A stretch of 64,000 bases of DNA. Origin: Chrysomallon squamiferum (taxonomy: Eukaryota > Mollusca > Gastropoda > Neomphalida > Peltospiridae). The notes under the pieces are model-generated. The model was not told the origin of the DNA. It did no database searches and saw nothing but the letters and a program-made list of their open reading frames with translations. Below are positions 1 to 12,600 of this stretch, one piece after another; positions within the stretch are counted from its first letter, which is position 1; every line of letters starts with the position of its first letter. The stretch is taken from positions 23,284,081-23,348,080 of the forward strand of contig CM022673.1 of assembly GCA_012295275.1 (NCBI GenBank), read 5' to 3'. The translations under genes were made by a program, and so were the position numbers.

Positions 1-602
1 ACTTTGGACTGACAGCACAGTTTCACACTCTGGTTGAAAATATAAAAAAGTTCTTAATAATGATTATGTAACTGTACCACAAAGGTTGAGAATTAATATG
101 AATACTGGACACCACTTTCGTTTTTGACTTACATTCACAGTTCCTGTAAACTTGAGAGATAAAAAAAGTTATTCACTTGTTAATAACAGTTCCAGAAATC
201 AAGACTTGCTTTTCTCTGCACTGAAATAATAACCAGTAAAAAACAGATGCTAGCACATAAATCATTTTTCTCTCCCTTTTATCCTTCTTATTTTCTCCTT
301 CTATCATTCATTCATATTCTCTGCTTTTATAAGTGTACAAATACTATTCTCTCTCTTTCCTGTTGTCTCTCTCCCTGAATAACGTACTGTCCTAGCTAGG
401 TGGAGAGAAGTGACTGTTGTGTGCTGGTGAATTCAGAATTACGGCTAGTGTATTGATTGATTTTTTTCTTGCTGGCAGCACACAATTCATGGGATGCATG
501 AACCTGTAGTGTTGTTGTAAGAGAAGAAATGTATGGCTTTATACTAAAATGTCTGTTCTGAATATATTCCATTTAAATGTGTCTCAGCATGAATGCTGTA
601 CC

Positions 603-733
603 TATATCTATCTATCTATCTGTCTATCTATCTATTTATCTATCTATCTATCCCTGTGTTTAATTTGTGTGTATGTCTGTGCTGTATGTATCTAATTATG
701 CATGTATATATATATATGTGTGTGTGTGTTTTT

Positions 734-771
<38 letters not shown>

Positions 772-779
772 TATATGCC

Positions 780-810
<31 letters not shown>

Positions 811-865
811 TTGTAAGTGAGTGTGTTTATTTGTATGTGATTGTTGTTGTGTTTGTGTTTGTGTG

Positions 866-900
<35 letters not shown>
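603..900. repeat. Compound microsatellite (TATC, TA, ATGT, TG)
   Basis: Successive runs of TATC (603-655), TA (about 700-778), ATGT (784-812) and TG (866-900). The different units abut almost without a break. Confidence 0.9.
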
Positions 901-903
<3 letters not shown>

Positions 904-1146
904 GTTTGTAAAAGCTGTTGCTCTCAATTGATGAATCATCTTTACAAAAGTACAGATGGTACTTTTGTGGTTTTTGGGGCTGTTGTGGCTAATTCTGAAG
1001 TGTGTCTCACTGCTACAGTACACTCATTGTTGGTTGGTTTTCTACCTCAGATATGCTAATGATCAGCCATAATATTGAAGGCTTTTAGTACAACTTTTTT
1101 CAGTGAAGAAATTAAAACTTCATAACATAATGAAGATAATAATGAC

Positions 1147-1345
1147 AGCACACACACACACATCACACACAAACACAGACCACAGATACACACCCACCAC
1201 CCACCAACTGACACACCCACCCACCCACACACATATTCCTAGACAGATATGCACACACTAAAACACTGACACATACATACCCATTGTTACACATATACAG
1301 ACAGACACATACATATAGACATGCATACACACACACACACACTCC
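1147..1345. repeat. CA-rich low-complexity stretch
   Basis: Interrupted CA/CACC/ATAC repeats, the complement in composition of the TG-rich stretch about 300 bp earlier. Confidence 0.85.
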
Positions 1346-2238
1346 AATTATTAGCATTTTAAAATGTACCTGTTGTAATACAAATAAATTGGTATAATAC
1401 ATTTATTTATACTTTGAAGCTATTATTTTATTGTTTTGGGCAAATTATTATCACTTATGGCAAAGTATGACAATAAAATAATATTGTCAAAAAAGAGTCA
1501 TGATGTCAGTGCATATGGAGAAGAGTTTGTATTCATTCTGACAAATAAAGAATTTTTTTTAAAAACAAATTAGTACACCCAAACATACATTAATATATTG
1601 TAATAGCTAACAAGAAATATTGTTTAATTTAATTACTGGTATACCAAGTCAATTATTTCTTGAATATCTATCATTATTTTTCAGCTGATTAATTTTTATA
1701 ACTCTGTCATTTAATTCACACACATCTTTCGTTTTCTTCTTTCCTCAAAAGATACTGTAGTAGATACCTAATTTCTGACTAGCCTAAATCATCCTATAAA
1801 TCCATCCTCATAATCAGTTGATCCATCCATTCATAATAAGTCCAGATTAAATCAGTCTGTCTGCCCTTCCTTTCATACTTTCATCCACATAACATAATAA
1901 CCTATCCATCTGTATTATTGCTTTGTTCTTTGGCCCAACCATTTCATAAGTCAAATTCATTTATCACTCCATCAACTTAATATATCTATTTGTTTATCAT
2001 CCATTCATACTACCATCCATTTGCCAGATGTTTTTGTATTAATCCATGTATGCAGTCTTAATCTGTGCAGATACATAATCTATCTAACAAAACCAAATTA
2101 TTGCTATATATTGTTTTCATGTCTATCTATCCATTGTCTGTCTAATGAAATCCAATATTTTATCTGTCTATGCAAATGTGATGCACCCTCAATCAATTAA
2201 TCAATCCTAAAATCCAGGGTTCCATATCATCTAATATC

Positions 2239-2318
2239 ATCCATCCATCTATCCATCCATCTATCCATCATCTATCCATCCATCTATCCATCCATCTATC
2301 CATCCATCTATCCATCCA
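2239..2318. repeat. ATCC/ATCTATCC microsatellite
   Basis: An 8-bp ATCCATCT unit and its 4-bp variants, repeated about ten times. Isolated ATCC words are scattered for several hundred bases either side. Confidence 0.9.
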
Positions 2319-3393
2319 CCACTCAGCCACAAACATAAATCCATTAGACTGTCCCTTTGTCCATTCATAGTTGTCTAATAAAACACAGTGTATTTTCCAT
2401 TGATATATATATGTTTATACACAAAATCCAAATTTATCCCTCTTTCTATCTGTCCATCCATCCAGAGAAAATGTGATGGTTGCTGACAGTGTCAACATGA
2501 CCAGCATCTGTGGAGGACATGTCACATCCTGTTGTTTGTGCTGAACATGGAAATGAGTTCATTAAGGTGGCAACTGAGTTTCCCCTCTCTTCATCTGAAA
2601 TCAATTAATCATAATTGAGTCTTCACACTGTTTATCAAAATATGTTCTAGTATCCTGCTAGTTCACCATCTGGTTCAGGAGGAGGTACATTGTAGATCCT
2701 GGTATAGGCTGTGATGTATCTTGAATTTCAAATCTGAAGAGTTATAGGATCAAAACTTGTGCAGGTATCCTTTCCAAAATACATTACATTTTCATTATAT
2801 TATGCTGTAGTATATAAGCGTATTCTTGCCACAATACTTTTGTTAAATACACTGGTTTATCTTCAGCAGGAACAAGAAAAAAATATTGGGTTGAAACTTA
2901 AGGATCTGATTTATTATGAACAATGGTACATTAATAATGAAACATAGAATATTGTAAATGAAAAGGTACTTCAGATATTCTCACAGAAATAGTGTTTATT
3001 ATGTAAAGTGGGATGGCAGTTTTTAATTAAATTATTAAGTTTGAAGGATGGCAGGCTGTAGAATCGGAACATGTTTTTCTGTTTAAGAATTGCTGCTTCC
3101 CATTCCTGCCTGCTCGTTACTGATTTATGAAAGGTCACATATGAAATTTCCCATCCATGAGAAGGTGCAATAAACAATTATTTGCTGCTATTTGGTAACA
3201 GTAGCCTTTGAAGTGGCTGTACTGAATGTTGTCTGGCTGACATTAATATTAAAAATATATTTAAATGGCATTAATCATTCATTATTCCATTAATTTATAT
3301 TCATTCATATAAGATTACTCTATACAAAAAGGGTATCTGTTAAGTGTTATTGGTATTAAATCATTTCCTTGTCATTTTGTTATATTTGACTTT

Positions 3394-3443
3394 GTTTAAC
3401 ACCCAGTAGCCAATATATTTTTTGTGCTGGGGTGTCGTTAAAC
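3394..3443. repeat. 50-bp dispersed repeat of molluscan type
   Basis: The sequence runs from GTTTAACACCCAGTAGCC to GGGGTGTCGTTAAAC, so its ends are imperfect inverted repeats. Read on the other strand it begins GTTTAACGACACCCCAGC. I recognise this form as an abundant short repeat in molluscan genomes, probably the remnant of a MITE or a SINE tail. That recognition is from memory and was not searched. Confidence 0.55.
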
Positions 3444-4453
3444 ATTTGTTCATTCTTTCTGTTCCTGACACAAACTGCACTAAGCAGGACTTATATTTTT
3501 ACCTTTTTTGTTTACCTGTGTTCATCAGTTGTGTAGACACTCTCAACTGCAAACATACAATGACACAGAAAATGTAATACAGTTCTGCATTTATTGATCA
3601 GTTTCCACAAAATATAGTAATCAAAATAACTACTACTCATTATAAAAATTATAGTCTGTAATTAGAGATCATCTAGCTTTCACTTAATTGTTCTTATAAT
3701 ACAGTGGACACCATGATGAATAGTAAACAAAAACTTCAGTACATTTTAATATTAATGATTGTTATGTTTCAGCTATACATCTATCCATATATTTTCTACT
3801 TATGGTGATTAGTAAAGAAGAAAAAAAAATTATATATGTACCTGTATTAGATTGGAAATTAAATATGATTGCTTTTGACAAACTAGTCTGAGCCACTGGT
3901 TTTAACTGGAAAAACCCATGAAAAGGATTATATAGTACATCATGTCAGACTTGTTTTCTAACTCCTGGCTATTGGACATTCCATAACTTTTTATAGTCAT
4001 TTTTGTTCTTTAACATATAAATCTATACATGTGTGTGTGTGTGTGTGTACTTTTCAGTTAAGTGAATCAAATGACTTTAGCAAATTCTTACTTTTAATTA
4101 TATCATGCCAAAACAACAAGCTTTTCCTTATCCTGTAACAAAGTATATTTTTTTAACATCATTTGTTGGCATAGAAAAAATGTATTTTCCTAAAAAACAG
4201 GAACTTGGCAAAAAACACTCTCATCTATAATTTTCTGAGCCTTAATATACATGGCCAAACTTTTTACACAGAATGTCTCCAAACCCTAATTCCCTAATTC
4301 AAACTTCTAATTCAAAACATCCAATTTGAAACTTTTGGTTCATACTCTGCCAAATTGCCAAAACAATAATTATTTTTTCTATGCTCTGACTAACACTTTA
4401 AATCCTACTCAAAATTCCCAATTAGCAGTGTATGGTGTTAAAAACTAGCACCA

Positions 4454-4464
4454 GGATTCAAACC
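4454..4464 (-). other. Pol III B-box-like motif, possible SINE remnant
   Basis: On the minus strand this reads GGTTTGAATCC, one base from the tRNA B-box consensus GGTTCGAATCC, within GGGTTTGAATCCTGGTGC, a context typical of tRNA-derived SINE heads. I could not find a good A box at the expected distance, so this is a weak call. Confidence 0.25.
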
Positions 4465-7400
4465 CAAAACCTCCCAAATACACATCAAACACTGATGGCT
4501 TAATCAATGCTTCAGACAGAGTTGGTGACAGCTTAAAACATTTCCCATTTCCTTTCAGAGAAGACAAACTAAGTTCAAGCTGTGACAGGAATTGAGAGAA
4601 TCATTACAGCTCTGCACAGATTGAAACATTCCAGCACAACATGGCCAGAGTGTATTTAGTAATCATTACTGAGTGAAAAATCTGCTGTGGCTTAATATAC
4701 TCACCATGTTCTTTATGTCTGCTCTCAGTTTTTCTTTTCTTTGATTTTTTTTTATTCATTTATTAATTTTATTTTGCTCATTTTGTTCATTGCTTCATTA
4801 ATTCTTTCTTTTCTTCGTCATTTCTTTCATTTTGTTTTTTTTATTTCATTCTTTGATTGTTTCTTAGTTTTATTTCTTCTTGTTCTCATTCTTTTCCTTC
4901 TTATGGTTTTGGGGTTTTTTTTTTGTTATTTGTTTTTTTTATTTAGGCTTTTTTTCACAAATTGTTATTGTTATTATCTCTTAACACTAAAAAGTAAAAT
5001 ATATCACTTTTGTATAGCAGGTGGAGGGGATTTTTGTTGGTTCTGCAAAATGTTTATAAATTATTGGCTAGACATCTTCAGGCTGTCTAAAGATTTAGCA
5101 CAGAGGGAACAAATAACCTGACAGGCTGCAGTGTCAATCTTCAGCAGACCCATTTACCATTATACAATATCTGATGTATTAAAATTGTGTTATATGTTTT
5201 TCTGAAGGCAGATCTAAAAATCCAGTGCTGCTAATCATTATTTTTGTTTTTAACTGTCTGTTTGAAATTTACATTGAAAATTTACTTCTTCAAGCATGAA
5301 ATTAGCTTATGAGGCTAAATAAATAAAATGCAACTGAAAATAAAACTTTTCTTTATTCTAATCAAAGATGACAAATCTATTTGCTGTAAAATATTATATA
5401 TTCTTTTTTTTTTACACATCACACTTGTAGACTAATGAGTTAAAATCAATCTATTTCATATGTGAATGATAATAACTACATTAAATAAAAGAATAAATTT
5501 ATTCTTCTCAAAAGAATTAATGCAATCGTTGATGCAGATGGAAACAAATGAATTAACTGCTGTAACATATGTAACGCTATGTTTATTTTGAACCATTTAG
5601 AGATTATTAAAGTAGCCTTAAGTGTAATGCATTGATTTATTAAAAGAACAACAAATTCATGAGGTAATTTCAAATCTGTTTTAGAATATCTTACATTACT
5701 GTTGTTTGGTATTGTTTACTTATATTATTTCCATTTTCATGAATTCAGAAAATTTTCTATTTGTGCTTGGTAAGTAAAAACAAAAAATACTAAAAAAAAG
5801 TGAAACACTGAAGATGCATTCATATAATAATTCTTGTGTTTTCCTTTTATTGTAAAACTTTTGTAAGAAATACATCTGATCTTCAGAAGTGATTATATTC
5901 CACTAATTCATATTCCAATATTTCATGAATATTTTACTAAAATTTTATTAATATTGCATTAATATTCCACTAAAAACTAAAAGTGCAAGTTATAAGACCT
6001 AACTGGATTTCATATCAGTTAATTAATTTTTTTTCTATCTGAAATTCATGTCCCTTGTCAGTTCTGAGATACTTGTTTGATTAATTCTATCAGAACACTA
6101 ACCAGCCATCCACTGGTGCCATATAAGCATCTGCTTGACTGACTGTCTGTCAGTCTATCTGCCACATTGATCCTGCTTGGTGGTCTGGTGAAGTAACAGA
6201 TCTGTCAAACCTCACCCAGGCTACTGAACAGTGTGCCAAAGATATATAAACTATTTGACAATGTGTTTAATATAGACAACCTAAACTCCTATAAAATATG
6301 TCAAAGGTAGATAACCTACAGACTCTTGGATAGTGTGTCCTTGACAGGGATGTTTGAATCATGCCAGGATGTTAGCATATTTCAAATTGTGTTTTCTTGT
6401 GCAGCAATAATGTTTTTAGCACTAACTGAATAGATAAACTGGTCTGATGAGAACAGTTTCTCCTAGACTTATTGATCTCTTTGATATTTCTGAGAGAAAA
6501 AAAAGTCAGTTTGATATAACAAACATTTTTTTTTTTTGTTATTGCTGGTTATTAGCAGATATTAATGCTATTGTACTGGAGGCAAATCACTGAATTCATA
6601 ATGATGTGTGGGAGTCTGAGATTTTTGACTAAACATCTTTCAGTGCCTCAAGTCACAGTTCAAACACTGACAGTTGACTGGCTAATAAATTTCAGATGAT
6701 TTTTCATGTTGTTGTTGTTTTATAGTAATGGTTGTAACTGGAGTAGTTGAAGTAGTAGTAACAGAAGTGATGGTTTCAATTGCAGTATTATAGTGGTAAT
6801 AGCAGCAGCAGCAGGAATTATAATAGCATTTATAGTAATAGTTCTGACATTTTTTTCTGTTATTATTATAACTGGTGGTTACGTTGTAATATTAGTATCG
6901 GTAGCACTAACAGTAGTAGCAGCAATATTAGCAGAACTAGTCTTAATGACATCAAGACTATTTGAACAGTGTAACTGATTAAATTAATGCCATTTTGTGC
7001 AGCCATTTGAGCATTAAAATGACTGATGGATTGATAGTTGCAGTATACGTAAATTTTGTTTATTATTATTTATAACTATTTTAAGATGTATATCTACTAA
7101 TATATCATTTTATGTTAAAGACTATTTAATATTTTGGATTAAATTTTAAATTGTTTCTTATTCTGTATAGAATAATAAAAATTAATTTTATAACATTTGA
7201 AACTTAAAATTGTACCAGTTGCATGAAAGGGAGATGATGTTTTGCTTCCCTTCTTATACACTCATATACTGATTCATTAATAACAACAACAATAATACTA
7301 GTAATAATAATAATAAGAAGAAGAAGAAAAATAAGAAGATAAAAAAGTAGAAGAAAAACTTAATAAAAAATAATAATTTCATGTGCAAGACACATTTGAG

Positions 7401-7799
7401 AGTTCATGATTACTCATTCTTATTAGTGATTTTGCACAAGAACATAATTGCTAAATATAGTTGCTAAGTAAAAATCGGAAGTAAACTCCTGACGTTTTCA
7501 AAAATGTTTATTATTATTGTAACAATTTAATTAATAAAACAAATCATATCAGACGCTGCCATAGTTAACTTGTTATAACCATAATAATTATTATTATTTC
7601 ACTATATCTTTTAACTGTACACTGGCTATTGACTTAGGTGAAATTCTTAGAACGATTTTGTTCCGAGTTAAAATTTAACATGTTAATTTTTCAAAAATAG
7701 GGGTAGTTCAACTAAATGGCTGTTATATATATTTGTTTACACAAGAATAAATAAATAAATAAAGGGGAAAAAGAAATCAAGGGTGAAGAAAGACGATTA

Positions 7800-7955
7800 T
7801 ACTAGAGTGGTATACCGTATACGGTATAGTTACTTCTTAGGTTATTATTACCAGTAGCTACAACGAACTCTTTATATGGATTTCAATGGTCAAGAAGAAA
7901 AAGGCCGTTGACAAATCCGATAACTGGCTGCAATAGGAAAAGCCCATATAGACAG
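7800..7955 (+). promoter_or_regulatory. Possible SCAP promoter or non-coding first exon
   Basis: GC-richer patch 1.6 kb upstream of the SCAP start. It holds an 18-bp perfect palindrome (7811-7828) and a 16-codon ORF, MVKKKKAVDKSDNWLQ, at 7886-7936. It ends at a strong donor-like site, gacag|gtaagaagg, after 7955. Joined to the acceptor ending 9534, this would be a 5' untranslated exon. There is no direct evidence of transcription. Confidence 0.3.
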
Positions 7956-8460
7956 GTAAGAAGGATAGGTCCTGCGAGCTGTAATATTTCAGATCAGCAA
8001 CCTACTGTGACTTAATTCAGACTCTAAAAACTAAGTCTTCTGAAATAACATTTCTTGAATATCACATCGCTTTACTTAAACCAGTGAAATTGTATCTACA
8101 GAAGGAACCAAAACAAACATGTTTGAAGTATTTAGTGATTAATAAAACAATTTTGTAACGTTAACATTAAATGATGTAGAAATTCAGCAGTTGTTCAGTT
8201 TTAAAGTCTATTTTATCCGTCATCATTATTATATTATTATTATTGGTTTTGTATTTTCCAAAAATATGTGAACATTCAACAAAATTATTATCAGAACATG
8301 TGTGTTCGATAGCATATCATAACAAAAGTTGTAACATAGCGAAATATAATTTTTGAATATGCCATTCGGATATTTCTTCACGGATAACAGTGTAATCAGG
8401 CACCGGTCATACTAACAACAAAGTGAATGCTTCATGGGTAAAAATAGTTATTAGTAATCT

Positions 8461-8532
8461 GAATATAATGTTCATCTTTTTAACTTTAAATATATCGAAT
8501 ATAATGTTCATCTTTCTTACTTTAGATATGTC
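8461..8532. repeat. 36-bp tandem duplication
   Basis: Two adjacent 36-bp copies, each starting gaatataatgttcatcttt and differing at five positions. Confidence 0.85.
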
Positions 8533-9367
8533 CTGATACAGGTTATAAAAATTATCTGTGAGTATCATTTATCATATGATAAACAATTGAATAAGAAAAC
8601 AAGTGTGAAGGTTCCGATATGTAACCTATTTCATTTCGCCTCGAGTCAGTTTGACCCGATTGCAGGCGAACTTTAACCGATATTTAGCTAGGATGTATTG
8701 TGTATGCTTACGATGGGGATGCCATAGGATGATAGGTATATAATATTTAGTTGTCTATTAATTGTAACCACTGGAGACACTAACTAGTAACTTACTAAGG
8801 GTAGTGGCCTCATGGCTTATCTCTGATGGCAGTGGACAAAACCATGTGTGGTGGTAATAAATATATGTATGATTGTTGATTGTATGTTTTTATACTTAAG
8901 CATTAATTTTTATCACATGAACAAGACAAAATCCTTTTTTGTTATACTGAATTAGTTTTATACTGCACAGGTCATTGTTCATATGTGATAAAAATAATGA
9001 AAATTCTGAATAAAATAGTTTAAATACAGAATGGCAGATTTCTTTTAAATACAAAATACGACTAATTTTTGCCGGCATATAATTTGCGAAATATGATGAA
9101 AGTATTCAAAATGTGTTTTTTTTAATTAATATTTACAGACCTCAGTAGGAATATATTTACATATAAAAAAATATAAAAAGAGGAAAAATGCTGAAATGAT
9201 AAGAGTGGGTTAAAATTTGCTTAAGACATTTTTCAGGTCTGGTAAAGATGTGTACGAACATTAAGTGACTGATTTACAAACATGCATGCATACAGATATA
9301 TATTCACACTCTCCACACATGCACTTACATGCACACACACACACAAGAACATACGTTACTACACTGA

Positions 9368-9370
<3 letters not shown>

Positions 9371-9405
<35 letters not shown>
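9371..9405. repeat. TA dinucleotide repeat
   Basis: Pure TA run about 130 bp upstream of the presumed splice acceptor of the first SCAP coding exon. Confidence 0.85.
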
Positions 9406-9412
<7 letters not shown>

Positions 9413-9544
9413 TGATAATGACAGTTGTAACATTAAATTAATAATACAATTTATAATTATGAATTCTCTTTAAGGATATAATTAGATAATATTTTATTAG
9501 CCACAAATTAACTTTATATGTTGTAATCTTTCAGAAATTTTTTG

Positions 9545-9643
9545 ATGGTGTCATCTAATGACACACAGGTGTTTATTGGACTCAATACCTGTGGTCTGCT
9601 ACTGACCATGTCAGGCATTGTCCAGCCACGACTAGCAGCCTGA
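9545..9643 (+). promoter_or_regulatory. Upstream ORF in SCAP leader
   Basis: A 32-codon ORF beginning MVSSNDTQVFIGLNTCGL lies in the first coding exon, in a different frame from SCAP. Its TGA at 9641-9643 ends one base before the SCAP ATG at 9645. A plausible splice acceptor (ttgtaatctttcag, ending 9534) would put the whole ORF in mature mRNA. Such an arrangement would be expected to lower SCAP translation or make it depend on leaky scanning or reinitiation. The ORF is seen directly; its use is inferred. Confidence 0.45.
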
Positions 9644-9644
9644 A

Positions 9645-12600
9645 ATGAAATCGCTGCGTGACCACATAGCCCAGATATATTACACTCATGGGTTGTTTTG
9701 TTCCAGCCATCCTTTTGCAATCATTGTGGGAGTAATCTGCGTCATTTGTTTGATTTGGTAAGCTATCTATAAAGATATCAGACTATCTCTCTAGCTTCTA
9801 AAAAAAGAAGTGTATTAATTTGTACCTGTTAAATAAAATTTTGTTCTTTACTGTTCATTGTTAATTTTTTTGAATATTAAGTATAGAATTGAGAAAGTCT
9901 AGAAATCCTAGTTACCTCCAGTTGTTCCAGGCTTGTTTGATACATTTCGAGTATATGTAGTAATTAATATCTTTTTATTTTAATATAAACATAACATTTG
10001 CATAATGTATTTTTTTCCTACAATGAAATTTAAGTTCACCACTTATACCTAATGGTTAGTGTATCTTATGAAGAGGTGTTGTCAGTCAGTCATTCATTCG
10101 TGGCATGTAGATTAAAATCCAAATAATAATTTAATAAAAAAGAATTCACAAGGGAAGTAACTTATATTTTACCGAAACCATAAATTTCAGTATGGTTTTG
10201 AAAAATTAAAAAGAGTAGGTGAATATGCTAATTTATATATTTGGAAGTTACTGGGAATCATATATAAAATTACTTGGGTTGTGTAAATGTACATACCTTG
10301 CATATTTCTTTGACAGTGAGTACATGACCTAAGCAACATTTGGTGATATAATCAGTTTTCCTAATAAGATTTATTAAAATATGTCCCATTCTATATTTAA
10401 TTAAATGCTTTGGTAAATGTTTCTGAGACTGGGAAGGAAGATGGAAATAAAAAGAGTAGTGACTACATGTTTCTGATCTTGACAGTTACAAAATTACCAG
10501 ATGAGTATTTTTAATCTGTACACCTCAGCAGCAGCAACTAATAATATATATATATATCAAGAAACTGTACCTTTGTCATTACCATTATCATCATCATAGT
10601 GATTATTATTAGACTTTCGTTAGTATTGTTATTGTTATAGTTATTATTTATCACTAGCTATCCCCTGACAAATCTCCCACTACCAGGAAATGTTCCACTA
10701 CACTTTGAAGTTCCGTTGAATGAATTCAGGGAGGTTCCATTCTCAACAACTACAACCAAAGGGGAGCAACAGAAGGATGATGATCTGAAAAAACCTCGCT
10801 GGGTGAGTTTGTTAATAACAAGCAGAAATAGTAAATTTCTGAGGCTGCTCTGAACACATATCTGACATATTATTTGTTTTTTTATATTTGCTGAATGCAA
10901 AACAGAAGTTTATTTAAAGTACAATATCTCAGACTGTAAAATATTCTACTTCATCAGGGTTTTCTCAAGCAGCTTCACAATACAGTAGAATACTACATGA
11001 TTATATGTTCTAGACATGCATTTACGATAAATTTTCCTGTTTTTACTGTTTCCATTTCTTTTTTAAATAATTGCATATCTGATCCATATTGGTGTATAGG
11101 TTAGTATATAATAATAATAATAATAATAATAATCAAATAATAAATAATAAAAATAATAAAATTTTTTATATTAAAAATGTTTATCTTTCAGCTTGTAGGA
11201 GAACCTGTGGGATATATTCAGCAGATTGTTGTCAAGGCAACAGTGTCACCATGGAAACCTGAAATTCTTATACCTACTGACGCCTTTCGTGGTCCTCTAG
11301 GAAAAGTTTATGAAATACTGGAATATATTGAAAATTTCAGATATTCTGAAGGGTAATTAAAACAAAAATGATTGATACAAAATAACATAAGTTTTGAAAA
11401 GAGGGGAAAAGATAACAACAAAGTGGGTTGTGCCTGCATTTATATCTCAGTCTCTGTGTTTGTAAATTAGGCTAATGTAATTTTTACATACTCTGATACA
11501 TACCATCTGACCATTAATTTTTTTCATGACTGAGGCAGCTATTGTTTTCACTTTTGTTAAATTTATATTATTTTAATTTAAGCTGTTTAATTAAAGTCAG
11601 ACTGATTTATTTCTCTGTTAAATTCTTTTTAATATGTTTTATTCTCCAGTGGTACAAATTATGCAGTTTCTGACTTGTGTCTTCGAGTCTCTGAAACATT
11701 ATCCTGGCATAAAGTGAAAAAATTTCTACCAGAATATGGCTGTCTTATTGTTTCTCCTGCTAATCTATGGCACAGAGATCAAAACAGGTAATTATGTCTG
11801 TATTAAAGGGCAGATTAATATAAATAAACACTGTCTTTTAAAACTGGTTGCTTCTTAAAGCAGTTTGATATATATACTACAGTGTATGTATGGTAGAAAC
11901 TATCATGCTGTTAGCGTATTGCTAAATACAGGTGATCTTTAATGCTGGTTTCATTCTGATTTCAGAAGCTCTTTATTGTTAAATAACATATTTAATTGCA
12001 GGATTTGCTTTCCAATCAGTGCTCTTAATTATTAATATTGTAGATTTTATGTTTTCCTGTCAGCTTTAAGTTTTCTATTCATTTGTGAAAAAATACACAT
12101 ATTTAGCAATTTGTCATATCTTTACTGTAAATTTGATGAATTTTTAATAAAACTGAGTCTGAGTTTAGGTCTGTATGCAAGCATTTACTGACACCCATAA
12201 CCTATATACAGTGATAAAAAACTCACATGTATAAAGATTTGAATGTGTATGGCTGTATGCATGAATTTATATATGTGTTTATGTATATTTATAATAATTA
12301 TATGATATGTTTAAATAATTTTATATATATTTTTCACAGATTCAATGTGGATGCAGAAATCATTAAGACCATATATAGGAAGTTTGGCAATGCAATTGAA
12401 ACCCCTCCCACTGTGAAAGGTGTCTATCATCCAATCTTTGTTTTAAATGATTATTTACATTAATATGTTTAAAGCTGTTTATTTTTTAATAAAAGTTTAA
12501 ATATATTTAATTAATCAGATTTGAAAATAATTATTTTATTTTTGATTTAATTTATTATTTAAAACAACAATTAAGTGGAAAATTTATATTCTTTCACAGA

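Larger units (their letters stand above)
1..7799. other. Intergenic, repeat-rich; no gene seen
   Basis: AT-rich DNA with many short microsatellites and no exon I can support on either strand. Short open frames here encode repeat-derived peptides. At 6720-6970 a degenerate GTA/TAA trinucleotide stretch keeps two overlapping frames open and looks like decayed repeat, not coding. At 2470-2720 there is a more complex, moderate-GC stretch that matches nothing I know. Confidence 0.6.

Noticed and set aside
6780-6978. Two overlapping frames, one resembling a hydrophobic membrane protein
   Set aside because: The sequence is a degenerate GTA/TAA trinucleotide stretch; hydrophobicity follows from codon content, and no splice or start context supports it.
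10658-10900. 80-codon minus-strand frame
   Set aside because: Antisense to SCAP exon 2 (10658-10802), which is identified by protein similarity and phase.
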